From: Streptomyces macrolidinus
GTDB taxonomy: Bacteria > Actinomycetota > Actinomycetes > Streptomycetales > Streptomycetaceae
Direction of reading: 5' to 3'
NCBI RefSeq assembly: GCF_023887685.1
Contig: NZ_JAMWMR010000003.1
Location: 62,001 to 126,000 of the forward strand
Length of the DNA stretch: 64,000 nucleotides
In this document: one piece after another, positions 43,630 to 51,862 of the stretch
Numbering within the stretch: the first letter of the stretch is position 1
Layout of the letters: every line of letters begins with the position of its first letter
Position numbers and translations under genes: made by a program
The notes under the pieces: model-generated
Seen by the model: the letters and a program-made list of their open reading frames with translations, nothing else
Database searches by the model: none
Told to the model about the DNA's origin: nothing

Positions 43630-43989
43630 ATGAGCCACATCCAGGGCGTCCGGCTGCCGGACGGCACGGTGATCACCGCCCGGATCGGTGCGGGGGAGGC
43701 GTACGGGGAGCAGGAGGACGTCGGCTTCACGGACGCGGCCCTGGCCAAGATGGACCAGTTGCAGGACCTGATCAGGGGCGTGGGCGGCAGCGTTCTCGAC
43801 GCCGCCCGCGCGGCGAAGCCCAGTGAGGCGTCCATCACCTTCGGGGTGGAACTCGCCGCGAAGGAGGGGCTGGCCGTCGCCGTGCTCGCCCGGGGCGAGG
43901 CCAAGGCCTCCCTGCAGGTCACTCTCACCTGGCAGTTCGACGCCCAGCCCGCGACATCCGGCGACGGGGACCCGGCGGCGCATGACTGA
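43630..43989 (+). CDS. Trypsin-co-occurring domain (Trypco1, CU044_2847 family) protein
   Basis: A 119-residue protein (MSHIQGVRLPDGTVITARIG... ELAAKEGLAVAVLARGEAKA). The pattern of a short N-terminal beta hairpin, a DQLQDLIRGVGGSVLD helix and a FGVELAAK...LQVTLTW pair of strands matches Trypco1. These small proteins are encoded beside trypsin-like peptidases in actinobacterial conflict clusters and are thought to be partners or substrates of the peptidase. The downstream peptidase gene starts eight bases before this stop (ATGACTGA). Proteolysis by the neighbour is inferred. Confidence 0.85.
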   Translation: MSHIQGVRLPDGTVITARIGAGEAYGEQEDVGFTDAALAKMDQLQDLIRGVGGSVLDAARAAKPSEASITFGVELAAKEGLAVAVLARGEAKASLQVTLTWQFDAQPATSGDGDPAAHD

Positions 43990-45940
43990 GCGCAACGACA
44001 GACTCTGCGACCTCACCCGCGCCGCCACCGTCCATCTGCTGGCCGCCGACGGCGACGACCGGCCGCTGTGGGGCAGCGGCTTCTTCGTCGCGCCCGGGTG
44101 GGTGCTGACTGCGGCCCATGTCCTGCGCCCCCATCTGGCGGCCGACCGCACCCTCGGCTTCCGGGTGCGCGGCGAGGGCATCGACGCCGAGGCCCACCTC
44201 GCACAGTGGCTGCTCACCGACCCGCGCATCCCCACCGTCCCGCTGGAGGAGGACCTGGCCCTGGTGCGGCTGGCGGGCGACCCCGACGAGCATCCGCACG
44301 AATGCGTGTGGCTCGCCGACCGCGCCGTACGGCACTCCGGCGCCCTCAAGGCGTGCGGCTACTACCCCGGCCCGCCCGAGACGCACTTCCGGAGCGTGGA
44401 CGCCGAGATCAACGGCCACGAGGACACCTACGGGCTGATCATCAAGCCGGACATCGAACTCCCGGCCGGTGTCTCGGGCGGCCCGCTGCTCGACCCCGGC
44501 ACCGGAGCCGTCGTCGGGCTGATCAAGTCGCGCCGCAGACAGCAGGACGGCGGCAAGGCGGTGGCGATCTCCGCGCTGCGCCGCTTCGGCGACACCTACC
44601 GCACGGTCATGGCCGCCCATGACCGCTGGCACGGCGACGAGCCGCAATCCGCCGCCGGGGACAACTGGATCGACCTCCAGGGCGGCCCGTCGGACGGCGG
44701 TGGCGAGCGGTGGACCCCCGCCGACCGCCGCGAGGCCCTGCGGCTGCTCGCCGACCTGCCCGCACCGCCCGACGCGCCCACCGTCGAACTCCTGGCGGCC
44801 AAGGCCCGCAGCGGCAACAAGTGGCCCGGCGGCACACCCGAGTTGCTGACCTGGAGGGACGGCTACGGGCTGCTCTACGAGGGCGTCCAGCCGCTCGACG
44901 CGCTCACCTTCCTGCGCTACCTGAAGCACGTCGAGACGTACACGGACTCCCGGCGCGGGGACTGCGCCGCGCTCGGCAGATGGATCGACCGGCGGCTGCG
45001 CAGGGAACCACGCAAGCCCATGCACGACTTCGTCCGCGAGGTCAGCCTCCCCGCGGCGCTCAGGCCCGCCCCCGAGGACCTGCCGGACCAGGTCGTCATC
45101 CCCTACCCCGGGCCCGGCGAGGGCCCCACCGTCGCCGTCCTGCTCGACCCGGTGATCGGAGCGGACCCGGCCCGCTTCTTCTGGCAGATCTGGTACGACG
45201 ACGGCGAGGGCGACCCCGAGATGTACGAGGCGGACGCCTCCGTCCACGGCTGCGCGCCCGAGGACCTCGTCCGGGCGCTGCGCGAGCCCCTCGGCAGGCT
45301 GCTGCGCGCCAAGGACCGCGACGGCAGCCCCGTGCCCCTCGAAGTCGCCCTGCCCGCAGGTCACTTCGACACCGCGGTGCACCGCTGGCGGTTCGACGAC
45401 ATCGCGGAACTCCATGACACCGGGCATCTCGCGGTTCGCCGCCGTGTGGTGCTGCGCGCGCTCGAACGCCGTGGGGATCCGGACAAGTTGTGGACGGAGC
45501 GCTGGCAGGCGATGCTCGGCCGACGCCGCTTCCGCGCCTGGCGCACCCCCGCGCGGCACGACGTCCCGAGCGCCCGTGGCTACCGCGAGGCCGCCTTCGA
45601 CCGTATCCCGGTGATGTGCCGGCCCGCCGGGCGCGAACCCGGGCGCACCTCCATGCGGCTCGCGCTGGAGAACGGCCACGGCGTCGCGCTCTGGCACATC
45701 GACGGACACGCCTCGCGCGCCTGCCCGGAAGCGTGCGACACGCTCTACGCGCGCGTGGAGGAGCTGCTCGGCACCATGGGAGCGCTCGCCGAACTCCCCG
45801 ACCGCTTACGGCAGGTACGCCAGGACGTCAGCGAGCGCCGGGCCGACCGCGCCTGGGCCGAGCCGATGGCGCTTCTGTACGACGATCCACGCCGCCCCTT
45901 GCCTCCTGAGGAGGCCGAGACCTTGGACGCGCCGCTGTGA
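43982..45940 (+). CDS. Trypsin-like peptidase fused to VMAP domains
   Basis: A 652-residue protein. Residues 10-215 are an S1-type protease with the complete triad: His46 (GWVLTAAHVLR), Asp91 (EEDLALVRL) and Ser165 (AGVSGGPLLD). It has no signal peptide, so it is intracellular. The rest matches the middle and C-terminal domains of vWA-MoxR-associated proteins (VMAP-C), a helical-strand module with many Trp/Arg and the segment RVRLLCRPAGREPGRTSMR-like (VMCRPAGREPGRT). In VMAP ternary systems such proteins work with a MoxR ATPase and a vWA protein, both encoded next. The gene has a TTA codon (codon 609, 45806-45808). Confidence 0.88.
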   Translation: MTERNDRLCDLTRAATVHLLAADGDDRPLWGSGFFVAPGWVLTAAHVLRPHLAADRTLGFRVRGEGIDAEAHLAQWLLTDPRIPTVPLEEDLALVRLAGDPDEHPHECVWLADRAVRHSGALKACGYYPGPPETHFRSVDAEINGHEDTYGLIIKPDIELPAGVSGGPLLDPGTGAVVGLIKSRRRQQDGGKAVAISALRRFGDTYRTVMAAHDRWHGDEPQSAAGDNWIDLQGGPSDGGGERWTPADRREALRLLADLPAPPDAPTVELLAAKARSGNKWPGGTPELLTWRDGYGLLYEGVQPLDALTFLRYLKHVETYTDSRRGDCAALGRWIDRRLRREPRKPMHDFVREVSLPAALRPAPEDLPDQVVIPYPGPGEGPTVAVLLDPVIGADPARFFWQIWYDDGEGDPEMYEADASVHGCAPEDLVRALREPLGRLLRAKDRDGSPVPLEVALPAGHFDTAVHRWRFDDIAELHDTGHLAVRRRVVLRALERRGDPDKLWTERWQAMLGRRRFRAWRTPARHDVPSARGYREAAFDRIPVMCRPAGREPGRTSMRLALENGHGVALWHIDGHASRACPEACDTLYARVEELLGTMGALAELPDRLRQVRQDVSERRADRAWAEPMALLYDDPRRPLPPEEAETLDAPL

Positions 45941-45992
45941 ATGCCACTGTGAGCGCCGCTGCGAACACCGCTGTGAGCGCCGCGTCGAGCGC
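45939..45992. repeat. Short imperfect repeat after the VMAP gene
   Basis: CTGTGAACGCC/CTGTGAGCGCCG-type units occur three to four times between the peptidase stop and the MoxR promoter region. Confidence 0.55.
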
Positions 45993-46124
45993 GCGCCGCG
46001 CATGGCCGAAACAGCTTCTGCGACCGGCTGATCACGGGTACGGTTTCAGGGGCCCGTTGCGGGCGCACAACGCCCCCGTCGGCCAGGACGTGGATCACCA
46101 CCGACCGTCGGCGAGGAGCGCAGC

Positions 46125-47120
46125 ATGAGCGAGTGGTTCATCTACCGGGGCACCGGGCATCCCGATCCGAGCAGGATCGAGGGGCTGCCGCCGCCACCGC
46201 CGTGGCGGGCCTTCGACGCCCCGCCCGTGGCGTACGAGGTGCCGGACCTCGACTCCGCCACCGGCCGCAGGCTCGGCAAGCCCGTCCCGCTGCCAGTCCA
46301 GGACGCCGAGACCCTCGAACTCATCAACGCCGCACTGTACTTGCGGCGCCCCCTGCTCGTCACCGGCGAACCCGGCGTCGGCAAGTCGACCCTCGCGCAC
46401 TCCGTCGCCCATGAACTCGGCCTCGGCCGCGTCCTGGAGTGGCCGGTCGTCAGCCGCAGCGAACTGCGCGACGGGCTCTACACCTACGACGCCATCGGCC
46501 GCCTCCAGGACGCCCAACTGCCCGGCGACGCCTCGGCACAGGACATCGGCCGGTACATCAAGCTCGGCCCGCTCGGCACCGCGCTGCTCGCCGCCGACCG
46601 GCCCCGCGTGCTGCTCATCGACGAGCTGGACAAGAGCGACATCGACCTGCCCAACGACCTGTTGAACGTCCTGGAGGAAGGCCGCTTCGCCATCCCCGAG
46701 TTGGAGCGGATCGCCGACCGGACCCCGGTGGTCGAGGTCCTCACGGACGACGGCCGCCGGGTGGCCGTGACAGGCGGCCATGTACGCTGCCGTACCTTCC
46801 CGTTCGTCGTCCTGACCAGCAACCGCGAGCGGGAGTTCCCCACCCCGCTGCTGCGCCGCTGTATCCCGCTCGACCTCAAGGCTCCGCGCGACGAACGCCT
46901 CGCCGCCCTGGTCCAGGCGCACTTCGGGTCGCTGGGGTACGACGACAACCGCGACATCGTCGAACGGTTCACCCGCGCCGGGGCGGACGGGGCGCTGCGC
47001 CCCACCGACCAACTGCTCAACGCGATCTTCCTCGCCCAGCACGCCGCGCGGGATGCTTCCGAGCGTCGCGAGGAACTCTCGGAGCTGCTGATGCAGCCGC
47101 TCGACCGCGGGCCGCGGTAG
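46125..47120 (+). CDS. MoxR-type AAA+ ATPase
   Basis: A 331-residue ATPase. Walker A is GEPGVGKST (residues 81-89) and Walker B LLIDELDKSD near residue 164 with Asp166-Glu167. Sensor 1 lies in TSNRERE and the arginine finger in FPTPLLRRC. The N-terminal 60 residues are Pro-rich and variable. MoxR ATPases act as chaperones that remodel vWA proteins using ATP; the next gene encodes such a vWA protein five bases after this stop. GAGGAGC precedes the ATG. It forms the middle of the VMAP-MoxR-vWA trio. Confidence 0.9.
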   Translation: MSEWFIYRGTGHPDPSRIEGLPPPPPWRAFDAPPVAYEVPDLDSATGRRLGKPVPLPVQDAETLELINAALYLRRPLLVTGEPGVGKSTLAHSVAHELGLGRVLEWPVVSRSELRDGLYTYDAIGRLQDAQLPGDASAQDIGRYIKLGPLGTALLAADRPRVLLIDELDKSDIDLPNDLLNVLEEGRFAIPELERIADRTPVVEVLTDDGRRVAVTGGHVRCRTFPFVVLTSNREREFPTPLLRRCIPLDLKAPRDERLAALVQAHFGSLGYDDNRDIVERFTRAGADGALRPTDQLLNAIFLAQHAARDASERREELSELLMQPLDRGPR

Positions 47121-47125
47121 CCGCC

Positions 47126-50100
47126 ATGACCTCCCGGGCGCCCGGTCCCCTCGCCGACGCCGTGAGCCCCGCGCTCACGGCGCTGGTGGCGCGCCTGCGG
47201 GACGCGGGGATCGTACCGGGCGTCGAGGAACTCGCCGACGCGCTGTGGCTGGCCCATTGGCTGCCCGCCACGACGGAGCGGTCCGACCCGGCCGAGGAGG
47301 TCGTACCGGGCGGAAGCTCCCAACGGCCGGACGACACCGGCCCGTTGCCCCCGAGTGCGCGGCTCCCCCGGCTCCCGGCCGAGCACACCGAGCCGCAACC
47401 ACCCGACGCGGCCCGGCTGTTCGCACCCGAACCAGGAGAGACCGGTACCGCCGTCCCCTTGGCGCCGATAGGCGTCCCGACCGCGCCCGCCCTCCCCGAA
47501 CCCCTCGCCCTGCAACGGGGGTTACGCCCCCTCCAGCGCTACCGCGCGCCCGTACGGCCCGTCCCGCGCGTCCTGGACGAGACCGCCACGGCCGAACGGG
47601 CCGCCGAGTCCGGGCTCGTGCTGCCCGTCCTGCGCACCGACCGGCGCCGCGAGGCCCGGATGCTGCTCGTGATGGACGTCTCCACCTCCACGGTGGTGTG
47701 GCAGCAGGCCCTCGACGAACTGCAGCAGGTCTGCGCGCGCGCCGGAGCCTTCCGCGAGGTGCAGGTCCAGTATCTGCACGAGGCACCGGGCGGCCTGCCC
47801 GGCTGCTCCGCCACCCCTGAGCCCACCGGCCCGCTGCACGCTCCCGAGCAGCTCAGCGACCCGACGGGACGGCGCGTCACCCTGGTGCTCAGCGACTGCG
47901 CCGGGCCGATGTGGCGCGGCGGCGCCATGCAACGGCTGCTGCACCGCTGGGCCGCGACGGCACCCGTCGCCGTCGTACAACCACTGCCGCAGCGCATGTG
48001 GCTGCGCACCCATCTGCCCGCCCGACGCGGGCTGTTGCACCGCCGCGAAGGGCCCGCGGGCGCCCTGGAGTTCCGGCCCGAGCGGGGACGTACGGAGCGT
48101 GGGGCGCTGCCCGTGCCCGTGCTCGCGCTGCGGCGCGCGTCGGTGGAGGGCTGGGCGCGGTTGGTGTCCGGGGCCACGGGACAGTCCCTGGACGCGGCGG
48201 CCGGGTGGGTACGGGCCGACCACGCGCCGTCCGCGGCGCCGGTACGGGCCGCGGCGGACCTCAGCGGAGCGGAGCGGGTGCGCGCCTTCTGGCGCCCCGC
48301 CTCCTCGGAGGCGCGCCGACTGGCCGTGTATCTGACCGCGGTGCCGCTCCATCTGCCCGTGATGCAACTGGTCCAGCACGCGATGCTCGCGCGCAGCGGA
48401 CCCGATGTGCTCTCCGAGGTGCTGCTCAGTGGACTCGTCCGGCGCCGCGAGGACACCGGCCGACCCGACGGCGTGCGCTACGAGTTCCTGCCCGGGGTCG
48501 CCACGGAGCTGCGCACGCGCCTGACTGTCGAGGACGCCGAGCTGCTGTTCAAGCACTGCTCCGAGTACGTGGGACGGAAGTTCGGCCGCAGCGTGCGCAA
48601 CTTCCCCGCGCTGGCAGGGGCGTTCCTGCACGGCGCGGTGCTCCGCGAGCAGCTCCTGTCGCCCACGGGTGGACCGGGTGAGGACGAGCCGGTCGGCCTG
48701 CGGGCGTTCGCCGAGGTGTCGGCGGAGGTGCTGCGGGACCTCGGCGCCCGGATGCCGGTGGTGCCGGTCCGTCCCGAACTCAGCGACAGGGAACTGCTGG
48801 AGAGGGGGCGCGCGGCGCTCGCGCGGTTCGGACGTGAGGGCCTCACCCGCGAACTCGACGCCGCGGTGGAGTACTTGCGACGGGCCACCGGGGTCGCGCG
48901 GACGCAAGCGGGCCAAGGGGCCGCCCATGAAGCCCTGGCCCAGGGGCTGTTGGCCCGCTGGCAGGTACGGGGTGTGGGGGAGGACCTTCGGGAAGCCTGG
49001 GAGTCGCTCGACGGCCGAAGGCCGCTGTCCCCCGACGGAAGGCTCGTACGAGGGCTGGTCTGCTGGGCCCAGGCGCGGAAGGTACGGACTCGGGGGATCG
49101 GCTTCCCGGGCATCCCGGACAGCCTGCGCGAGTGGGCGGGGACGGTATCGGGGAGCGCCGAGGACCACGCGTACGCCCTGCTGCTGTACGTGGCGGACCG
49201 GGATCTCACGTCGGTGCTGAGCGACGGGGGGATGCCCGAGCGGCTGTCGACCGCAGGGGGAACGCTGGCGGAGGTACGCCGGGCCCTGGCGGAAGCGGGT
49301 CCCGGCACCGGGGAAGACCTCGGGCCCGAGGAGTGGTACGTGCTGCATCTGCTCCGGGCGGCCGTAGCCGCAGGAGTACGCATCGACCTCGGCCTCTCGG
49401 AGCCCGCCCATCTCGTACGGGGACGCATCTGGCTCGACCTGGCCCGGCACTACCAGGGGAAGGGGCCGATCGAGGGGGTGGCTCCCGATACCGAGCGGGC
49501 GGCGGACCTGGCCTCGCGTGCCGCGGGCGACCTCCTGGTGGCGGCCGACGACGGCAGCGGGCTGTCCGCCGCCGAGCACTGCCGGGCCTGGCTGGACCTG
49601 GCCTCCGCCGAGGAGATCGCCGACCGGCGGGAGCCCGAGCGGCTCGCCCATGTACTGGAACACGCGCTGATCACGGCGGGCGGCGATCCCGAGCTGAGGC
49701 TCGAATGCCATATGCGGGCCGCCCGGATCCATCGCGCCCGGTTCAGGAGGACCAAGGACCCGGCCGAGCTGGACAGCGCGATCGCGGCCTGGACGGACGC
49801 CGAATGGCTGCTGAGCGAGGACGATCCCCGGCGGCCCGCCGTGCTGGCCGACTTCGGCGCGGCCCTGATCCACCGGTCGGGGACACCCGCGCGGTCCCAG
49901 GACGTCGCCAAGGCCATCGACCTGCTACGGCGCGCGGTCGACGAGTCCCCACCGGACGATCCGGAGCTGCCACGACGGAGAGGAACCCTGGCGTACGCCC
50001 ATGTCCTGCGGTACGGAGCACAGCTCGTCCAGTCCGACCTGTACGAGGCAGAGTGGCTGTTCGGCGAGGCCATCCGCGGTTCGGACGACCAGGCGTTCCT

Positions 50101-50407
50101 GGCCAAGGCGTGGATGAGCCGGGGGGCGGCGCTCGTCCTGCTGGCCGCTCACGCGGACGCGCGTCCGCGCCAGAACGAGGCGCTCGACTGCTTCTCCCGG
50201 GCCGCCGTCCACGCCCGCGCAGCCGGGGACGAGGAACTGCTCGCCGACGCCCATGAGGCGCGAGGTCGCGTCCGGGAGCAACTGGGCGAGCCCGAAGCCG
50301 CGTTGACCGAATTCCGCACCGCACTCGACCTCACCGGGAACCCCGACACCATCGACGCCCTCCGCACCCACATCTCCCGCCTGGCCCCGGAAGCGCCCGA
50401 AGAGTGA
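47126..50407 (+). CDS. vWA-like/TPR protein (SAV_2336 N-terminal domain family)
   Basis: A large protein of 1093 residues. The N-terminal 160 residues are Pro/Glu-rich. A vWA-like domain follows, with the metal-ion site DVSTST (DxSxS) at residues 184-189 in LVMDVSTSTVVWQQALDELQ. Residues about 380-700 contain SAV_2336-type segments (VMQLVQHAMLARSGPDVLSEV). The C-terminal 500 residues are a helical repeat array of TPR/STAND-C type (LASAEEIADRREPERLAHVLE, then LRRAVDESPPDDPE). It is likely the conformational sensor of the trio. Codon 133 is TTA (47522-47524). Its stop overlaps the start of the small peptide gene by four bases. Confidence 0.82.
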   Translation: MTSRAPGPLADAVSPALTALVARLRDAGIVPGVEELADALWLAHWLPATTERSDPAEEVVPGGSSQRPDDTGPLPPSARLPRLPAEHTEPQPPDAARLFAPEPGETGTAVPLAPIGVPTAPALPEPLALQRGLRPLQRYRAPVRPVPRVLDETATAERAAESGLVLPVLRTDRRREARMLLVMDVSTSTVVWQQALDELQQVCARAGAFREVQVQYLHEAPGGLPGCSATPEPTGPLHAPEQLSDPTGRRVTLVLSDCAGPMWRGGAMQRLLHRWAATAPVAVVQPLPQRMWLRTHLPARRGLLHRREGPAGALEFRPERGRTERGALPVPVLALRRASVEGWARLVSGATGQSLDAAAGWVRADHAPSAAPVRAAADLSGAERVRAFWRPASSEARRLAVYLTAVPLHLPVMQLVQHAMLARSGPDVLSEVLLSGLVRRREDTGRPDGVRYEFLPGVATELRTRLTVEDAELLFKHCSEYVGRKFGRSVRNFPALAGAFLHGAVLREQLLSPTGGPGEDEPVGLRAFAEVSAEVLRDLGARMPVVPVRPELSDRELLERGRAALARFGREGLTRELDAAVEYLRRATGVARTQAGQGAAHEALAQGLLARWQVRGVGEDLREAWESLDGRRPLSPDGRLVRGLVCWAQARKVRTRGIGFPGIPDSLREWAGTVSGSAEDHAYALLLYVADRDLTSVLSDGGMPERLSTAGGTLAEVRRALAEAGPGTGEDLGPEEWYVLHLLRAAVAAGVRIDLGLSEPAHLVRGRIWLDLARHYQGKGPIEGVAPDTERAADLASRAAGDLLVAADDGSGLSAAEHCRAWLDLASAEEIADRREPERLAHVLEHALITAGGDPELRLECHMRAARIHRARFRRTKDPAELDSAIAAWTDAEWLLSEDDPRRPAVLADFGAALIHRSGTPARSQDVAKAIDLLRRAVDESPPDDPELPRRRGTLAYAHVLRYGAQLVQSDLYEAEWLFGEAIRGSDDQAFLAKAWMSRGAALVLLAAHADARPRQNEALDCFSRAAVHARAAGDEELLADAHEARGRVREQLGEPEAALTEFRTALDLTGNPDTIDALRTHISRLAPEAPEE

Positions 50408-50553
50408 CCACCCCCGACGACACCCCCAGACCCCTCCAGGAGATCACCCCTCCCGAACACACCGATCACCCCGTACTGGCCGCCGTCCTTGCCGAAGTCC
50501 GCGCCCGGAACGGGGAGTCCACCGTCGTCGCCCACTACGAAGACGCCCCGTGA
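50404..50553 (+). CDS. Candidate RiPP precursor peptide (FxsA position)
   Basis: A 49-residue peptide read from GTG 50404: MTTPDDTPRPLQEITPPEHT, then DHPVLAAVLAEVRARNGEST and VVAHYEDAP. It overlaps both the vWA gene and the maturase gene by four bases (GTGA on both sides), so all three are coupled. Acidic/Pro-rich leader, a helical middle (VLAAVLAEVRAR), and a short C-terminal core. FxsB enzymes normally act on peptides ending Phe-x-Ser-x-x. Here the end is His44-Tyr45-Glu46-Asp47-Ala48-Pro49; the aromatic-x-acidic spacing Tyr45/Asp47 suits a three-residue cyclophane. No Shine-Dalgarno box stands out, as usual for such overlaps. Translation is unproven. Confidence 0.65.
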   Translation: MTTPDDTPRPLQEITPPEHTDHPVLAAVLAEVRARNGESTVVAHYEDAP

Positions 50554-51773
50554 CCGTCCACCCGCACCCCCACCCGCGCTGGCCGCATGCCCTCCTCGAC
50601 ACCGGGGCCCACCGACCCACCCCCTTCCGGCAGTTCGTGCTGAAGCTGCACAGCCGCTGCAACCTCGACTGCGCCTACTGCTACCTCTACCGGGGCCAGG
50701 ACCACGGCTGGCGTGACCGCCCGCCCCGTACCGACCCCCGTACGATGCACCGCACCGCCGCCCGCGTCGCCGAGCACGTACGCACCCACGGCCTCGACCA
50801 CATCCGGATAGAACTCCACGGCGGCGAGCCCCTGCTCGCCGGTCCCGCGCCCGTCCTCGCCTACGCCCGTGCCGTCCGCGAGGCCGTCCCCGCGCACTGC
50901 GCGGTCACCGCCACCGTGCAGACCAACGGCACCCGCCTCACCGACGCCGTCCTCGACCGGCTCGCGCGGGCCGGTGTCCGGGTCGGGCTCAGCCTCGACG
51001 GCGGACGCGCCGCCCACAACGCCCGCCGCGTCGACCACGCCGGGCGCCCCGCCTGGTCCGCCGCGCGCGCCGCCGCCCTCCGGCTCGCGGCGCGCCCGGC
51101 CACGTACGCCGGAGTCCTGTGCACCATCGACCCGGACACCGATCCGCTGGACGTCTACCGCTCCCTGCGCGTACTGGACCCGCCCGGCGTGGACTTCCTG
51201 CTCCCGCACGCCAACTGGGCCCATCCGCCGCCCGGTTCGAGCCCCGGCAGCCCCGGACGCCACCGGCCGCGGCCCACCCCGTACGGCGACTGGCTGGCCG
51301 CCGTCTTCGACGCCTGGTGGGACGAGCGGCGGCCCCCGACGCGGGTGCGGCTCTTCCAGGAGATCGCCGCGCTGCTGCTCGGCGCGCCCAGTTCGGCCGA
51401 GGCGGTGGGGCTCTCGCCGATGGCCGCCGTCGTGATCGAGACGGACGGCGCGATCGAGCAGGTCGACTCGCTGCGGTCGGCCTATCCGGGCGCGGCGGAG
51501 ACCGGACTCGACGTCTTCCGGCACACCTTCGACGCCGCACTGCGCCATCCCGGCATCGCCGCACGGCAGTTGGGCGAGCGCGCGCTCGCGAAGGAGTGCC
51601 TGGACTGCCCGGTGGGGAAGGTGTGCGGAGGCGGCAACTACGTCCACCGGTACGCGCCCGGCACCGGCTTCCACCACCCCAGCGTCTACTGCGCCGACCT
51701 GGAACGACTCATACGGCACATCGCGCATCGGCTGGAACACACCGCCCGTACGACGGGCCGAAGCGGAAGCTGA
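50550..51773 (+). CDS. fxsB: FxsB-type radical SAM/SPASM peptide maturase
   Basis: A 407-residue radical SAM enzyme. The cluster motif is CNLDCAYC with Cys37, Cys41 and Cys44, followed by HGGEPLLAG. The C-terminal SPASM-type domain has Cys350, Cys353 and Cys359 (CLDCPVGKVC), then GGGNYVHRYAPGTGFHHPSV and a last Cys near residue 381. FLLPHANWAHPPPG and VVIETDGAIEQVDSL match FxsB family proteins. FxsB enzymes crosslink an aromatic side chain to the backbone-proximal carbon of a nearby residue (three-residue cyclophane). It starts with a GTG inside the stop of the candidate precursor. No HExxH hydroxylase domain is fused here. Confidence 0.87.
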   Translation: MTVHPHPHPRWPHALLDTGAHRPTPFRQFVLKLHSRCNLDCAYCYLYRGQDHGWRDRPPRTDPRTMHRTAARVAEHVRTHGLDHIRIELHGGEPLLAGPAPVLAYARAVREAVPAHCAVTATVQTNGTRLTDAVLDRLARAGVRVGLSLDGGRAAHNARRVDHAGRPAWSAARAAALRLAARPATYAGVLCTIDPDTDPLDVYRSLRVLDPPGVDFLLPHANWAHPPPGSSPGSPGRHRPRPTPYGDWLAAVFDAWWDERRPPTRVRLFQEIAALLLGAPSSAEAVGLSPMAAVVIETDGAIEQVDSLRSAYPGAAETGLDVFRHTFDAALRHPGIAARQLGERALAKECLDCPVGKVCGGGNYVHRYAPGTGFHHPSVYCADLERLIRHIAHRLEHTARTTGRSGS

Positions 51774-51862
51774 CGACAACTCACCTGTGACACAACTGCT
51801 TTGACGCACAATTGACGGACGTGTGGACAGTCGTGACCGGGTTCAACCGAGGGGACGGCGAG

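Noticed and set aside
50404-50553. Calling the small gene a canonical FxsA
   Set aside because: The C-terminus lacks Phe-x-Ser-x-x, so it is given only as a candidate precursor in the FxsA position.
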